NCBI GenBank assembly: GCA_028869255.1
Contig: CP110972.1
Location: forward strand, 1,803,001 to 1,867,000
Length of the DNA stretch: 64,000 bases
Source: Pseudomonas poae
GTDB lineage: Bacteria; Pseudomonadota; Gammaproteobacteria; Pseudomonadales; Pseudomonadaceae
Direction of reading: 5' to 3'
Shown here in pieces: positions 38,901-47,695 of this stretch; within the stretch, counting starts at the first letter, position 1, and each line of letters opens with the position of its first letter. The notes under the pieces are model-generated. The model made no database searches and was not told the DNA's origin. It saw only the letters and a list, made by a program, of their open reading frames with translations. A program made the translations under genes and the position numbers.

Positions 38901-41541
38901 TGACGCTGCTCGTGAAAGCCTGCTCAAAGAGCAATTGCGGCAGAAAGAGAGCAATGGCCTGGGCGCTTCGATCAACCACAACTATGCCAATACCAAGGAC
39001 GCGGTAAGTGGAGCTGGCAAGGGCGAAGATAATGTCAGCAAGGGGTCCAGCACACTTAAGGCAGTGGATTCGGTCAGCCAGTTTGTCAGCGGCCCGACCT
39101 TAGACGCGAAATTTGGCAACAGTAAGCAGAGCAACAGCCAGCAAACTATCGAGGAGACAAACAGGTCTTCGACACTCAATGCGGGTAACGATATCAACCT
39201 TAACGCGGGTAACGATGTCGTCGTGAAGGGCAGCCAATTGGATGCCGGTCGTGACATCAACATCAAAGGTCGCGATGTGACCCTTGATGTCGCCAAGGGC
39301 AGTGTCAGTCAAGAAACCCACAACACGCAGAGCTGGGGAGGGATACATGGCGGCACCAGTGGCGGAATCAAACTTGGTGTGGGCGGCAGCTATGGCACCG
39401 CCACCGGCGAGAGTGTTCAAGGTTCTTCTACGGCAACTCAACTCGATGCTGGTCGCGATATCAACGTTAAGGCGAGCAATGACCTGAACCTGGTTGGCAC
39501 ACAGGCCAAGGCGCAGCGAGACATCGATTTGAATGCCGGTAACGATTTGAATATTCGTTCGGCGCATAACGACAGCAACAGCGAAAACAACCGCCACAGC
39601 GGTGGTGGAGAGGCTGGACTCACCTTTGGCTCCGAAGGCATGGGCGTCTACGTCAGTGTGAGTATGGGCAAGGGGAATTTGGAGAGAGACGGTCAACGTC
39701 AACAAGAGGCATACCTCTACGCCGGAGACCGGTTGGGCTTCAACAGTGGAAGGGACACTAACATCGGCGGCGCTAGTCTGCGGGGTGATGAAGTGGTGGG
39801 CCGTGTCGGCGGCGACCTCAACGTTTCGTCGGTCGCCGACACCGGTAAGGTCAAGGGCAAAGAGTTCGACATCAGCGTTACGGCTACCTTCGGCCCGGCA
39901 CCAGGTGTCAGTGGTTCGGTTGGCTACGGCCAAACCACGGGCAAGACTGACTGGGTTGAAGAGCAAACCAGCATCACCGGTAAAAACAAAGTCGATATCC
40001 GAACCGAAAAACACACTCAGATCGACGGTGCTGTCATCGCCGCTGATAACGGCAATCTTAAACTGGACACCCATACTCTGGGGTTTAGCGACATTGCAGG
40101 GCAGGACAAAGAGCACGGGTATTACCTGAACGTGGGCGGCTCCTACAAAGCCGGTGGCAATGAAAGCAAAGGCAGCACGGCGCAAGACCCAAGCCAGGTG
40201 GGTAAAGGCAAGGAAGGCAAGACAGGCTGGAGCGTCGAAGGCTGGAACTACGAGAAAGAGCGTGAGCAGATTGTCCGTGCCACGGTGGGCGCAGGTGAGA
40301 TTGTCGTACGCAAGGATGGTGAAACGGGGGCTGACTCTACGTCTGGTTTGAACCGGGACGTGAGCAAAGCCTACGAGATTACAAAGGATGAAGAAAAGCG
40401 CACCGACCTGTATGCAAGTAGTTCCTCAATTGATGCTGTGATGGACCCTGAGAAAGCTGCCAAGGATTTGGTTAAAGACGCTGTTAACTTCGGTGAAAAT
40501 CAAAAGAAGAAAATCCTTGAAGTCGCTAATGCGCTCGACCAGATTAAAAGCGAAATACAAGCACAGCGTGTCAGTATCAATGATGTCTCGGCGAAAACCC
40601 GAAAAACATTTGGGGATGAACAAGCGCTGACCATTGCAAAAAATTTAGCTAGAAAAGGCCTTGATCCCAACACGTTAGACACCCTTCCTTCTGAGGTTGT
40701 CAACGCGTTAACTGACTTTTCGAAAAACGCTGCGATTTATGATAAGAAACTTGAAAGTTGCGTCAACGATGGAAGTTGTCCATCAGCTTCTTCGGGTGAG
40801 CAAAAAACGGGTCAAGCGCTGGAACTGCCAGCGACGAGAGTTGATGATTCTCCGCGCAACGGAGGTGAGGCAGCACTAAACGGCATTATTGATATTGTTA
40901 AAATGTCTAATAAACTCCCCATGGAGCAGTTCCAAGCTGCGATGCTTAGTGTGCAAGCTATGATGGGGCCGTTGAAATTTGTAGTGAGTGCTGTTGCGAA
41001 TGCTGTAGCTAAGGAAGTTGCAGGTGATAAGTACCAGGAGTATAAAGAGTCGGCAGCTATCGAACTGGCAGCCAGGCTGACTGATCGAAAAGTCGAAACT
41101 ATGAGGGAGTTTCATGAGGAGGCTAAAGCAGATGCTGACAGCATCCTGAATGGCGATGAGTATGTTGTAGCTACCGAATTCCTAATTGATGCAGTACTTG
41201 GCGAGGTCAAGTCCTTAGGAATGAAGGCTGGCAGCAAGGTCTTTGCCAATGACTCGAAAGGTCCGCTGCTACCTGAAAGTTACTGGAAGAATAAAGAAGC
41301 ACCGATTCAGGTCACTCCGGGGACTACAAGGGTTGTAGATATTAAGCCGAGTAGCCGTAAAAAAGATGAATTTTACGAGCGAACCACGCATTATGATGAG
41401 TACGGACGTAGCAAAGGCCAGACTCACATGACCGACCACGGACAACCAGACGTACATCCAAATCCTCACCACCATGTACGAGATGTGGAGAGGAATCAGA
41501 ACGTTAAGGGCGCGATACCTGGCGTGCATCCTGATTATTAA
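26950..41541 (+). CDS. cdiA: CdiA-type contact-dependent inhibition effector / filamentous haemagglutinin (frame broken at three one-base losses)
   Basis: Four consecutive frames join when one base is restored in each of the G5 run 28932-28936, the G5 run 35195-35199 and the C5 run 36034-36038. The result is about 4,864 residues. Order of parts: extended signal region ending LLAQADG (about 1-50); TPS secretion domain with [20 protein letters not shown]; a long FHA-1 array of roughly 20-residue LDN-x-x-G repeats to about 35.1 kb; an AT-rich non-repeat segment; a KYLIETNP...DYLLAGLG segment at 36.6-36.9 kb; FHA-2 repeats of AGRDV/AGNDV type to about 40 kb; then a helical pretoxin region and a variable C terminus. 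It forms a filament displayed by CdiB that delivers its C-terminal toxin into neighbouring cells. The next gene is a probable immunity gene. Confidence 0.9.
28831..33299 (+). repeat. Five higher-order repeats inside cdiA FHA-1 region
   Basis: A module of about 80 residues recurs at 28831-29070, 29754-29990, 31286-31520, 32439-32679 and 33057-33299. Each opens with (L/V)-x-LD-(M/L/F)-N, passes through GLINAPGQLLL and NQ-GGEISS-x-x-(A/S)FTL, and ends in LTN-KGLI. They are spaced 0.6-1.5 kb apart among simpler LDN repeats, showing growth of the stalk by duplication. Confidence 0.75.
35090..36040 (+). other. AT-rich internal segment of cdiA, probable receptor-binding zone
   Basis: Between FHA-1 and FHA-2 the repeats stop and composition changes: 35341-35400 counts 27% G+C against 60% at 30001-30060. 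The restored protein here has few repeats, several aromatic residues (KYTMEYYGGLS, WMWGNGAKTNYLNPYF) and three Cys pairs or singletons. In E. coli CdiA the receptor-binding domain sits at the same place, between the two FHA repeat regions. Assigning that role here is inference from position and foreign composition. Confidence 0.55.
41260..41541 (+). other. C-terminal toxin domain of CdiA, His-rich nuclease-like
   Basis: The last 93 residues are variable-type toxin sequence. The core YDEYGRSKGQTHMTDHGQPD, followed by HPNPHHH, resembles short His-rich nuclease-like ends of Rhs and CDI polymorphic toxins. I cannot name the exact family. No VENN motif precedes it. The DNA is AT-rich, as is the adjoining cdiI. 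Nuclease activity is inferred from the clustered His, Asp and Asn residues. Confidence 0.5.
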
Positions 41542-41551
41542 GGAGGAAAAT

Positions 41552-41935
41552 ATGCGAGCAGTTGAAAAAAGTTTTGAAGGCGTTGAAAAGCTTTTCATTA
41601 TTTCCGATTTTGATTTTTATAATCTAAATCTTGTAGTAGGACTCAGCGTGCAGCGTGAAAATAGCGGGCAACTAATTGATACTTATAAAGTTGACCTTGA
41701 GATGCTTTATGAGTCTGAGCGGTCGGCGTTTGAAGTTGTTTTAGGGTTTACGGGGGTTCGCTGCTTAAAAATTCCTGAAGTGTGTGGGAGCTTTTACTTG
41801 AGTGAGATTGAAATAGATGATGTCTCGGCTGATCAACTTGAGGGCGTTAAATATAGGCTGAAAGACTATGGTGGTACGGGGTTTGAGGTGCTTGCTCAAG
41901 GTCTATCAGTTATAAGATGCACGCCTCTTCAGTGA
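41552..41935 (+). CDS. cdiI: Probable CDI immunity protein
   Basis: A 127-residue cytosolic protein starting ten bases after the cdiA stop, with a strong AAGGAGGA before its ATG. G+C is very low at its start (27% in 41581-41640), unlike the chromosome, consistent with a mobile toxin/immunity cassette. It is acidic (SEIEIDDVSADQLEGVKY), as expected for a partner of a basic, His-rich toxin end. No family recognised; the role rests on position and cassette composition. It overlaps the 3' end of the convergent gene by 26 bases. Confidence 0.75.
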   Translation: MRAVEKSFEGVEKLFIISDFDFYNLNLVVGLSVQRENSGQLIDTYKVDLEMLYESERSAFEVVLGFTGVRCLKIPEVCGSFYLSEIEIDDVSADQLEGVKYRLKDYGGTGFEVLAQGLSVIRCTPLQ

Positions 41936-42227
41936 CGTTGGTCAATGGCGGTTGCACGAAGATTTTATGCCTGGAATATAGGGTTTTGGGTTTTGGGTTA
42001 GTGCTAGTGCAATAAGTAATCCTTAGCAACACGAAATCCTGCAACACAACAGCATGGCTGCTGATGCCATCACGCAGGGCCAGGTTTTCCAGTACTTGAG
42101 TGACTGCCCGGATACGAAAAACCGCTGCATCATGCAATGCATCCAGCGGTGCCTGGGTGTCGATAAGCAGGGTAGCGAGCGTGCAATCGGGGCCCGTGAT
42201 GGGTATGTACCGATCTAGTGCGGTCAT
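41910..42227 (-). CDS. Small hypothetical protein, resembling Pseudomonas DUF3077-type proteins; probably altered at its 3' end
   Basis: AGGAG lies about eight bases before the ATG. The 105 residues begin MTALDRYIPITGPDCTLATL and contain a helical core (APLDALHDAAVFRIRAVTQVLENLAL, HAVVLQDFVLLRITY) that resembles small DUF3077/DUF6124-type proteins common in Pseudomonas. After about residue 73 the sequence turns low-quality (TSTNPKPKTLYSRHKIFVQ) and AT-rich, and runs into cdiI on the other strand. The natural C terminus was probably replaced when the cdi cassette end arrived. Family assignment is tentative. Confidence 0.45.
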   Translation of the reverse strand: MTALDRYIPITGPDCTLATLLIDTQAPLDALHDAAVFRIRAVTQVLENLALRDGISSHAVVLQDFVLLRITYCTSTNPKPKTLYSRHKIFVQPPLTNVTEEACIL

Positions 42228-42380
42228 GGATCTTGCTCCTATATCTGAATGAGCCGTCACATATCTGGTCGGACCGCCAAGTCCAATCGCAGCATGTGCT
42301 GCGAGCCGAGAGATTGGCCTGCGCGATTTTCAGGAGCAACAGCGAAATGAGCAAGATCGAAAATCTGAATTGTTTAATTG

Positions 42381-42476
42381 TAGGAGCGAGCTTGCTCGCG
42401 AAGCACCTGAGAGCGCCGCATTAACCCAGGCAACCCGCGTAATCGTTGACGTTCTTCGCGAGCCAGCGCGCCCCTA
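42381..42476. repeat. REP-type inverted repeat pair, diverged
   Basis: TAGGAGCGAGCTTGCTCGCG faces TTCGCGAGCCAGCGCGCCCCTA. It is a third variant of the dispersed unit and lies between the DUF gene and transaldolase. The bases between 42228 and 42381 show no gene. Confidence 0.65.
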
Positions 42477-42487
42477 CAGGGACTGTG

Positions 42488-43411
42488 TTATAGCGCAGCC
42501 AACACCGCCTCCAACTTCTCCTGATCCCGCGCAAACTGCCGTATCCCTTCCGCCAGCTTCTCGGTGGCCATCGCATCCTCATTCGACGCCCAGCGGAACT
42601 GCGCCTGGGTCAGGCGCTGACGCGCTTCGCCCTCGGCACCTGGCACCAATTTACGCGCCAGGGTGCCCTGGTCTTCATCGAGTTTTTGCAGCAACTCCGG
42701 GCTGATGGTCAAGCGATCACAACCCGCCAACTGCTCGATCTGGCTCAGGGTGCGGAAGCTCGCGCCCATGACCACGGTGTTGATCCCGTTGGCCTTGTAG
42801 TAGTTGTAGATGCGCGTCACCGACTGCACGCCCGGGTCATCGGCACCGGTGTAGTCCAGGCCGGTGCTTTTGCGGTACCAGTCGTAGATGCGGCCCACGA
42901 ACGGTGAGATCAGGAACACCCCGGCGTCGGCGCAGGCCACGGCCTGGGCGAAGGAAAACAGCAGCGTGAGGTTGGTCTGGATACCGGCTTTTTCCAGGCG
43001 TTCGGCAGTGCGGATGCCTTCCCAGGTGGAGGCGAGCTTGATCAGCACGCGGTCGCGGCCGATACCGGCCTGGTCGTACAGGGCGATCAACTGGTTGGCC
43101 TTGGCCCACAGCGCGTCTTCGTCGAAGGACAAGCGCGCATCCACTTCCGTGGAGATGCGCCCCGGAATCACCTTGAGAATGCCCGCACCCACCGCCACCG
43201 CAAAGTGGTCGCAGGCCAGGCCCACGTCGCCCTTGGAGAGGTCCACGGCATTGCGCAGCAGCTCGGCGTATTCCGGGATGGCGGCGGCCTTGAGCAGCAG
43301 CGACGGGTTGGTGGTGGCGTCGACCGGGCGCAGGCGGCTGATGGCTTCCAGGTCGCCGGTGTCGCAGACCACGGTGGTGAATTGCTTGAGTTGTTCGAGC
43401 TTGGACGTCAT
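42488..43411 (-). CDS. tal: Transaldolase
   Basis: A 307-residue class I aldolase-fold enzyme moving a dihydroxyacetone unit between sedoheptulose-7-phosphate and glyceraldehyde-3-phosphate. Family marks are [13 protein letters not shown], the Schiff-base lysine in [12 protein letters not shown] (about Lys125), and [13 protein letters not shown]. Length fits the TalA/TalB group. It is last in a leftward operon after the SorC regulator. With the split transketolase divergently encoded, it gives the locus its own non-oxidative pentose-phosphate steps. GGAG precedes the ATG. Confidence 0.92.
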   Translation of the reverse strand: MTSKLEQLKQFTTVVCDTGDLEAISRLRPVDATTNPSLLLKAAAIPEYAELLRNAVDLSKGDVGLACDHFAVAVGAGILKVIPGRISTEVDARLSFDEDALWAKANQLIALYDQAGIGRDRVLIKLASTWEGIRTAERLEKAGIQTNLTLLFSFAQAVACADAGVFLISPFVGRIYDWYRKSTGLDYTGADDPGVQSVTRIYNYYKANGINTVVMGASFRTLSQIEQLAGCDRLTISPELLQKLDEDQGTLARKLVPGAEGEARQRLTQAQFRWASNEDAMATEKLAEGIRQFARDQEKLEAVLAAL

Positions 43412-43435
43412 GAGCGGCAGTCTCCAGAAATAGGG

Positions 43436-44389
43436 TTAGCGGTTGAGGGCCTGTGCGGTGTCCAGGTCGGTGATCAGGATGTCCAGGTAGCCGCCCTTGA
43501 GCGCGCCGCGAATCGCCTGGACCTTGTTCAGCCCGCCGGCCAGGCCGAGCACGCGCTGGATGTTGCGCAATTTGGGCAGCGCCACCGACACCACGAATTC
43601 TTCGTCTTCCTCCAGCACCGGCTTGCCCTGGGCGTCGAAGTAGCGCAGGCAGATATCGCCGACCGCACCTCGCTCGGCCAACAGGCGCAGCATGTCTTCG
43701 GTGTAGTAGTTGCCGCTGTTGCGCAGCAGTTGTGAGGGCTCCAGGTCGCCGATGCCGACGATCGCCAGGGTGATGCTGTCAAAGCGTTGCAGCACTTCCT
43801 TGACCTCTTCCATCTGCACGATGCGCTGCTTGCTCTCCACCGATTGCTCGATGCTTTGCGAGGGCAGCAAAAAGGCCGGGCAGTTGAGCAGGGTGGCCAG
43901 GCGCTGGGTCAGCAGGGTGGCTTCAAACGCGCCCTTGTTGCCGACGCCACCCAACAGTTGTACCACTTCCTGAGCGCCTTGTTTGCCCGGTTGTGCATGC
44001 AGATGGCCGACCATGGCGCGAATGGTGCTGCTCCACGACGAAATACCGATATGGTCCTGAGGCGACAGGCTGGTCTCCAGGTAATGCGCGGCGGCCGAGC
44101 CGATGGCCTGCTTGATGCTCTCGTCATTGCCGGGCTCGGTGGCTTCCACCACGATTACCCGGCGCACGCCGTAGCGGCGCTGCAGCTGGGTTTCCAGCTC
44201 CAGGTGCAGCCCTTGCAGGCGCATCACGCTGATCTTCACCACGCCTTCCTGCAGCGCCCGGCGCAGGGCGCGGCTGATAAAGGATTGGGACAGGTCCAGT
44301 TGCGTGGAAATCTCGGACTGCTTGAGCCCTTCTTCGTAATAGAGGCTCGCGATCTTGGTGATCAGGCGCTGTTCTTCGATCTGGCTCAT
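43436..44389 (-). CDS. SorC/DeoR-type sugar-binding transcriptional regulator
   Basis: A 317-residue regulator. An N-terminal helix-turn-helix (GLKQSEISTQLDLSQSFISRAL) is followed by a sugar-phosphate-binding SorC domain (GSAAAHYLETSLSPQDHIGIS, LLGGVGN, VGIGDLE, GDICLRYFD, ALPKLRNIQRVLGLAGG). Such proteins respond to phosphorylated sugars. It lies inside the sugar operon between a dehydrogenase and transaldolase. Matching 14-base motifs before both divergent arms of the locus are good candidate operators for it. Confidence 0.9.
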   Translation of the reverse strand: MSQIEEQRLITKIASLYYEEGLKQSEISTQLDLSQSFISRALRRALQEGVVKISVMRLQGLHLELETQLQRRYGVRRVIVVEATEPGNDESIKQAIGSAAAHYLETSLSPQDHIGISSWSSTIRAMVGHLHAQPGKQGAQEVVQLLGGVGNKGAFEATLLTQRLATLLNCPAFLLPSQSIEQSVESKQRIVQMEEVKEVLQRFDSITLAIVGIGDLEPSQLLRNSGNYYTEDMLRLLAERGAVGDICLRYFDAQGKPVLEEDEEFVVSVALPKLRNIQRVLGLAGGLNKVQAIRGALKGGYLDILITDLDTAQALNR

Positions 44390-44434
44390 GAAAGCCTCAG
44401 TGATGAAATCAATAGCGGTGAGGATACCAAACCC

Positions 44435-45235
44435 TTACGACATGATGAGGCCGCCGTCGATATTGATCGCCTGGCCGGTCAGGTAGGCGGCATCGTCGGA
44501 GGCCAGAAACGCCACCAGGCCCGCTACATCCGAGGGCTTGCCGGCGCGGCGCAGGGGGATGTTCTTGACCCATTCGGCCATCAACTCGCCTTTGCCGTAG
44601 CGTTTTTCATCGGTGCTGAGGATCTCGCCCCACACGCGGTCGTTGTAGTCCCACATTTCGCTTTCGATGATGCCGGGGCAAAACGCGTTGACCGTGATGT
44701 TATGCCGCGCCAGTTCCAGCGCCAGGCTCTGGGTGATGCCGATCACGCCCATTTTGCTCGCGGCGTAGTGCGGGGTGTAGATGAAACCCTGGCGACCCTG
44801 GCCGGACGAGGTGTTGATCAGCCGCCCGCTGCCTTGCTTGACCATGTACTTGGCCGCTTCCCGGCACCCGAGCCACACGCCGGTGGTGTTGACCTGCAGC
44901 ACCTTGTCGAAGTCGGCGCGGGGCATTTTGTCGTAGTGGTCGATGGTGATGATACCGGCGTTCTGCACCGACACGTCGATACTGCCGAAGCGTGCGTGGC
45001 CTTCGCGGTAGAGCTTTTCGATGTCGTCTTCACGGGTTACGTCGATGCCCATGGCCAAGGTATCGACCGAGTATTCCTGGGCCAGTTGGTCGGCGGTGAA
45101 GGTCACGCGTTCCAGGTCATTGGAGGCCAGTACCAGGTTGGCGCCTTCCTGGGCGAAGCGTTCGGCGATGCCGGCGCCGATGCCACGGCAGGCGCCGGTG
45201 ATCACTACGGTTTTACCGCTGAAACGTTGCGACAT
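44435..45235 (-). CDS. Short-chain dehydrogenase/reductase, polyol type
   Basis: A 266-residue SDR. The nucleotide motif is TGACRGIGAGIAE, with the usual NAG (QNAGI), catalytic Ser (INTSSGQGRQG) and YxxxK (YAASK), and a late PGIIESEMWDYND insert like sorbitol/acetoin-type members. I used the ATG preceded by AAGGAG; a longer in-frame start reads through upstream gene sequence. It probably oxidises a polyol to a ketose, or the reverse, with NAD(P). The substrate is not determinable. Confidence 0.88.
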   Translation of the reverse strand: MSQRFSGKTVVITGACRGIGAGIAERFAQEGANLVLASNDLERVTFTADQLAQEYSVDTLAMGIDVTREDDIEKLYREGHARFGSIDVSVQNAGIITIDHYDKMPRADFDKVLQVNTTGVWLGCREAAKYMVKQGSGRLINTSSGQGRQGFIYTPHYAASKMGVIGITQSLALELARHNITVNAFCPGIIESEMWDYNDRVWGEILSTDEKRYGKGELMAEWVKNIPLRRAGKPSDVAGLVAFLASDDAAYLTGQAINIDGGLIMS

Positions 45236-45246
45236 GACGTAACTCC

Positions 45247-46011
45247 TTACCAGCAGACAAAACCGCCATCGACCAACAGGTCGACGCCAGTGCAAAAGGA
45301 CGACGCCTGGCTGACCAGGAAAATCGCCGGGCCGACCATTTCTTCCACGCTGGCCATGCGGCCCATGGGGGTGGTCTGTTCAAAAATCTTCACCTGGTCA
45401 GCCACTTCCGGGCGCGAGTTCATCGGCGTGGCGGTGTAGCCGGGGCTGATGCAGTTGACCCGCAGGCCCTTGTCGGCCCATTCCATCGCCAGGCTTTTGC
45501 TCAGGTGGATCACCCCGGCCTTGGAGGTGTTGTAGTGGGCCTGCAACAGGCCACGGTTGACGATGCTGCCGGACATCGAGGCGATATTGACGATGGCGCC
45601 TTTGCCACGCGGCAACATCACGGCGGCCTGGGCCTGGCAACTGAGGAAGATGCCGGTGAGGTTGATGTCCAGGGTGGTTTGCCAGCGTTGCAGTTCCAGG
45701 TCTTCGGCGGCCTGGGCATTGGCGATACCGGCGCAGTTGACCGCCACGCTGAGTTCGCCCAGTTCGCTTTCGGTGCGGGCCACGGCGGCGTCGAGGGCGG
45801 CGCGTTCGGTGACGGTGCCGCTCAAGGCCAGGGCGCGCCGGCCCAGGGCCTGGATGCGTTCGACGGTGCTGCTGATGCCGGGGCTGCCGGGCAGGTCAAA
45901 GCAGGCGACATCGGCGCCGGCCTCGGCCAAACCCACTGCAATGGCTTGCCCGATGCCGCTGCCGGCACCGGTGACGAAGGCGACCTGGCCCTGAAGACTG
46001 AAAAGTTGCAT
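45247..46011 (-). CDS. Short-chain dehydrogenase/reductase, pentitol/xylulose-reductase-like
   Basis: A 254-residue SDR with TGAGSGIGQAIAVGLAEAG, VNCAG, catalytic Ser in IASMSGSIVN, YNTSK, and PGYTATPMNSRP. The last resembles D-arabinitol 2-dehydrogenase and L-xylulose-reductase members. The acidic ACFDLPGSPG after the second strand suggests NAD rather than NADP. The next gene starts 11 bases after. Together the two dehydrogenases suggest interconversion of two stereoisomeric polyols with a ketose that the FGGY kinase then phosphorylates. Confidence 0.88.
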   Translation of the reverse strand: MQLFSLQGQVAFVTGAGSGIGQAIAVGLAEAGADVACFDLPGSPGISSTVERIQALGRRALALSGTVTERAALDAAVARTESELGELSVAVNCAGIANAQAAEDLELQRWQTTLDINLTGIFLSCQAQAAVMLPRGKGAIVNIASMSGSIVNRGLLQAHYNTSKAGVIHLSKSLAMEWADKGLRVNCISPGYTATPMNSRPEVADQVKIFEQTTPMGRMASVEEMVGPAIFLVSQASSFCTGVDLLVDGGFVCW

Positions 46012-46050
46012 GGAATACTCCCAATATTGAATACACCGAAAATCTAAACT

Positions 46051-46138
46051 GTGGGAGCGGGCTTGCTCGCGAATGCGCGGGTTCAGTAGATACATCAGGT
46101 GACTGATACACCGCATTCGCGAGCAAGCCCGCTCCCAC
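46051..46138. repeat. REP-type inverted repeat pair (GTGGGAGCGGGC class)
   Basis: A near-perfect pair: GTGGGAGCGGGCTTGCTCGC and its exact inverse, with about 48 bases between. It separates the ABC-transporter genes from the dehydrogenase genes and may limit read-through or mRNA decay inside the operon. Confidence 0.85.
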
Positions 46139-46171
46139 ATTTGATCTTGATTGTTTGTGAGGGCAATGCAG

Positions 46172-47680
46172 TCAGGCCGTAGCCATTTCCATCACCGACA
46201 CCGGGGTGGCCTCGCCACGCTCCAGAATCCCCATCTGCCGCCCCCGGCTCATCACCATCACCCGGTGTGACAGCCCGAGCACTTCATCCAGGTCCGAACT
46301 CACCACAATCACCGCCATGCCCTTGGCCGCTAGGTCCGCGATCACTTCATAGATCGCCGCCCGTGCGCCCACGTCGATACCCCGCGTCGGCTCATCCAGA
46401 ATGAACACCTTGGGGTTGCGTGCCAGCCATTTGGCGATGATCACCTTCTGCTGGTTACCGCCGGACAAACTCGAAATCCGCGACTGCGGCGCGCCTTTCA
46501 CGCCGAGGCGTGCCACCGCAGTGCGGGCGAACTCGCGCAGCGGGGCAGGGAACACCCAGCCGCGTTTGTCCAGCAGGTCGGTGTTGCCGTAAATCAGGTT
46601 GTCCTCGATCCGATGTTCCACCACCACGCCTTGCTGCTTGCGGTCTTCGGGCACCAGCACCACACCTGCGTGGATCGCCTCGGACGGCGAGCGCAATTGC
46701 CGGACTTCGCCATCCAAGACCATATGCCCGCGGATATCCTGGGCCGCGCCGGCAATGGTGCGCACCAGTTCGGTACGCCCGGCGCCGACCACTCCGGCAA
46801 TGCCAAATACCTCACCGGCGCGCACGCTGAAGTCGATGCCGTGCAAGGCAAACTCACGGCAGCTCAAGTCTTTGACCTGCAGCATCACCTGGTCTTTGGG
46901 CGCCTGCAGCGTGGGGAAAATCCGCTCCAGACTGCGCCCGACCATCTGCTCCACCAACTCACGCACCGGCACCTGTGCCGTGGCATGCAGGGCGATCTGG
47001 CGACCGTCGCGCAGTACCAGCACCCGGTCGGCGATGCGGGCGATTTCTTCCAGGCGATGGCTGATATAGATAAACGACACGCCCTCGGCTTTCAGCCGCT
47101 CCACCTGCTTGAACAGCAGCTCGGTTTCGTCGCCGCCCAAGGCGGCGGTGGGCTCATCGAGAATCAACAGGCTGGCCTTGAGCGTCAGCGCCTTGGCGAT
47201 TTCCACCAGTTGCTGGGCCGCCACGCTCAAGCCTTCGACCTTGCGCGACGCCGGCACGTTGAGCCCCAGGCGCTCCAGCTGGATCTGCGCCTGGGCCTCC
47301 ATGTACTCGCGGTCCACCCGCCCGTGACGCATGGGCAGGCGGCCGACGAAGATATTCTCGGCGATCGACAGTTGCGGCAGCAGGCGGATTTCCTGGTGGA
47401 TCAGGCCGATCCCGGCACCCAGCGCCGCCCCCGGTGAAGCGGGGGCGTAAGGCGCGCCGAGCCAGGTCATGCTGCCGCCGGCTTCGGGTTGCACCAGGCC
47501 TGCGATGATCGACGACAAGGTCGACTTGCCCGCGCCATTCTCACCGAGCAAGGCCAATACTTCGCCGGGGCGAATGTCCACGTTGACCTGCGACAACACC
47601 TGCACCGGCCCATAGGCCTTGCTGATATTGCGCAGGCACAGCACCGCATTGGCTGCTGTGTCCAGAGCTGCTGCTTGCAT
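46172..47680 (-). CDS. Ribose-type sugar ABC transporter ATP-binding protein
   Basis: A 502-residue RbsA/XylG-type double ATPase. The first half has Walker A GENGAGKST, a signature-like LSVAAQQLVE and Walker B LLILDEPTAAL. The second half has the typical degenerate GVVGAGRTE, a good LSGGNQQKV signature and FILDEPTRGIDVG. It energises import of a monosaccharide or polyol with the permease and binding protein encoded upstream. The ATG at 47680, just after GGAGG, is preferred to a TTG four codons earlier. Confidence 0.92.
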   Translation of the reverse strand: MQAAALDTAANAVLCLRNISKAYGPVQVLSQVNVDIRPGEVLALLGENGAGKSTLSSIIAGLVQPEAGGSMTWLGAPYAPASPGAALGAGIGLIHQEIRLLPQLSIAENIFVGRLPMRHGRVDREYMEAQAQIQLERLGLNVPASRKVEGLSVAAQQLVEIAKALTLKASLLILDEPTAALGGDETELLFKQVERLKAEGVSFIYISHRLEEIARIADRVLVLRDGRQIALHATAQVPVRELVEQMVGRSLERIFPTLQAPKDQVMLQVKDLSCREFALHGIDFSVRAGEVFGIAGVVGAGRTELVRTIAGAAQDIRGHMVLDGEVRQLRSPSEAIHAGVVLVPEDRKQQGVVVEHRIEDNLIYGNTDLLDKRGWVFPAPLREFARTAVARLGVKGAPQSRISSLSGGNQQKVIIAKWLARNPKVFILDEPTRGIDVGARAAIYEVIADLAAKGMAVIVVSSDLDEVLGLSHRVMVMSRGRQMGILERGEATPVSVMEMATA

Positions 47681-47695
47681 GGCGACCTCCAAGGC

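Noticed and set aside
41980..42002. Telomere-like GGGTTTTGGG repeats next to cdiI
   Set aside because: Only two to three copies in an AT-rich patch; nothing else suggests a functional repeat.
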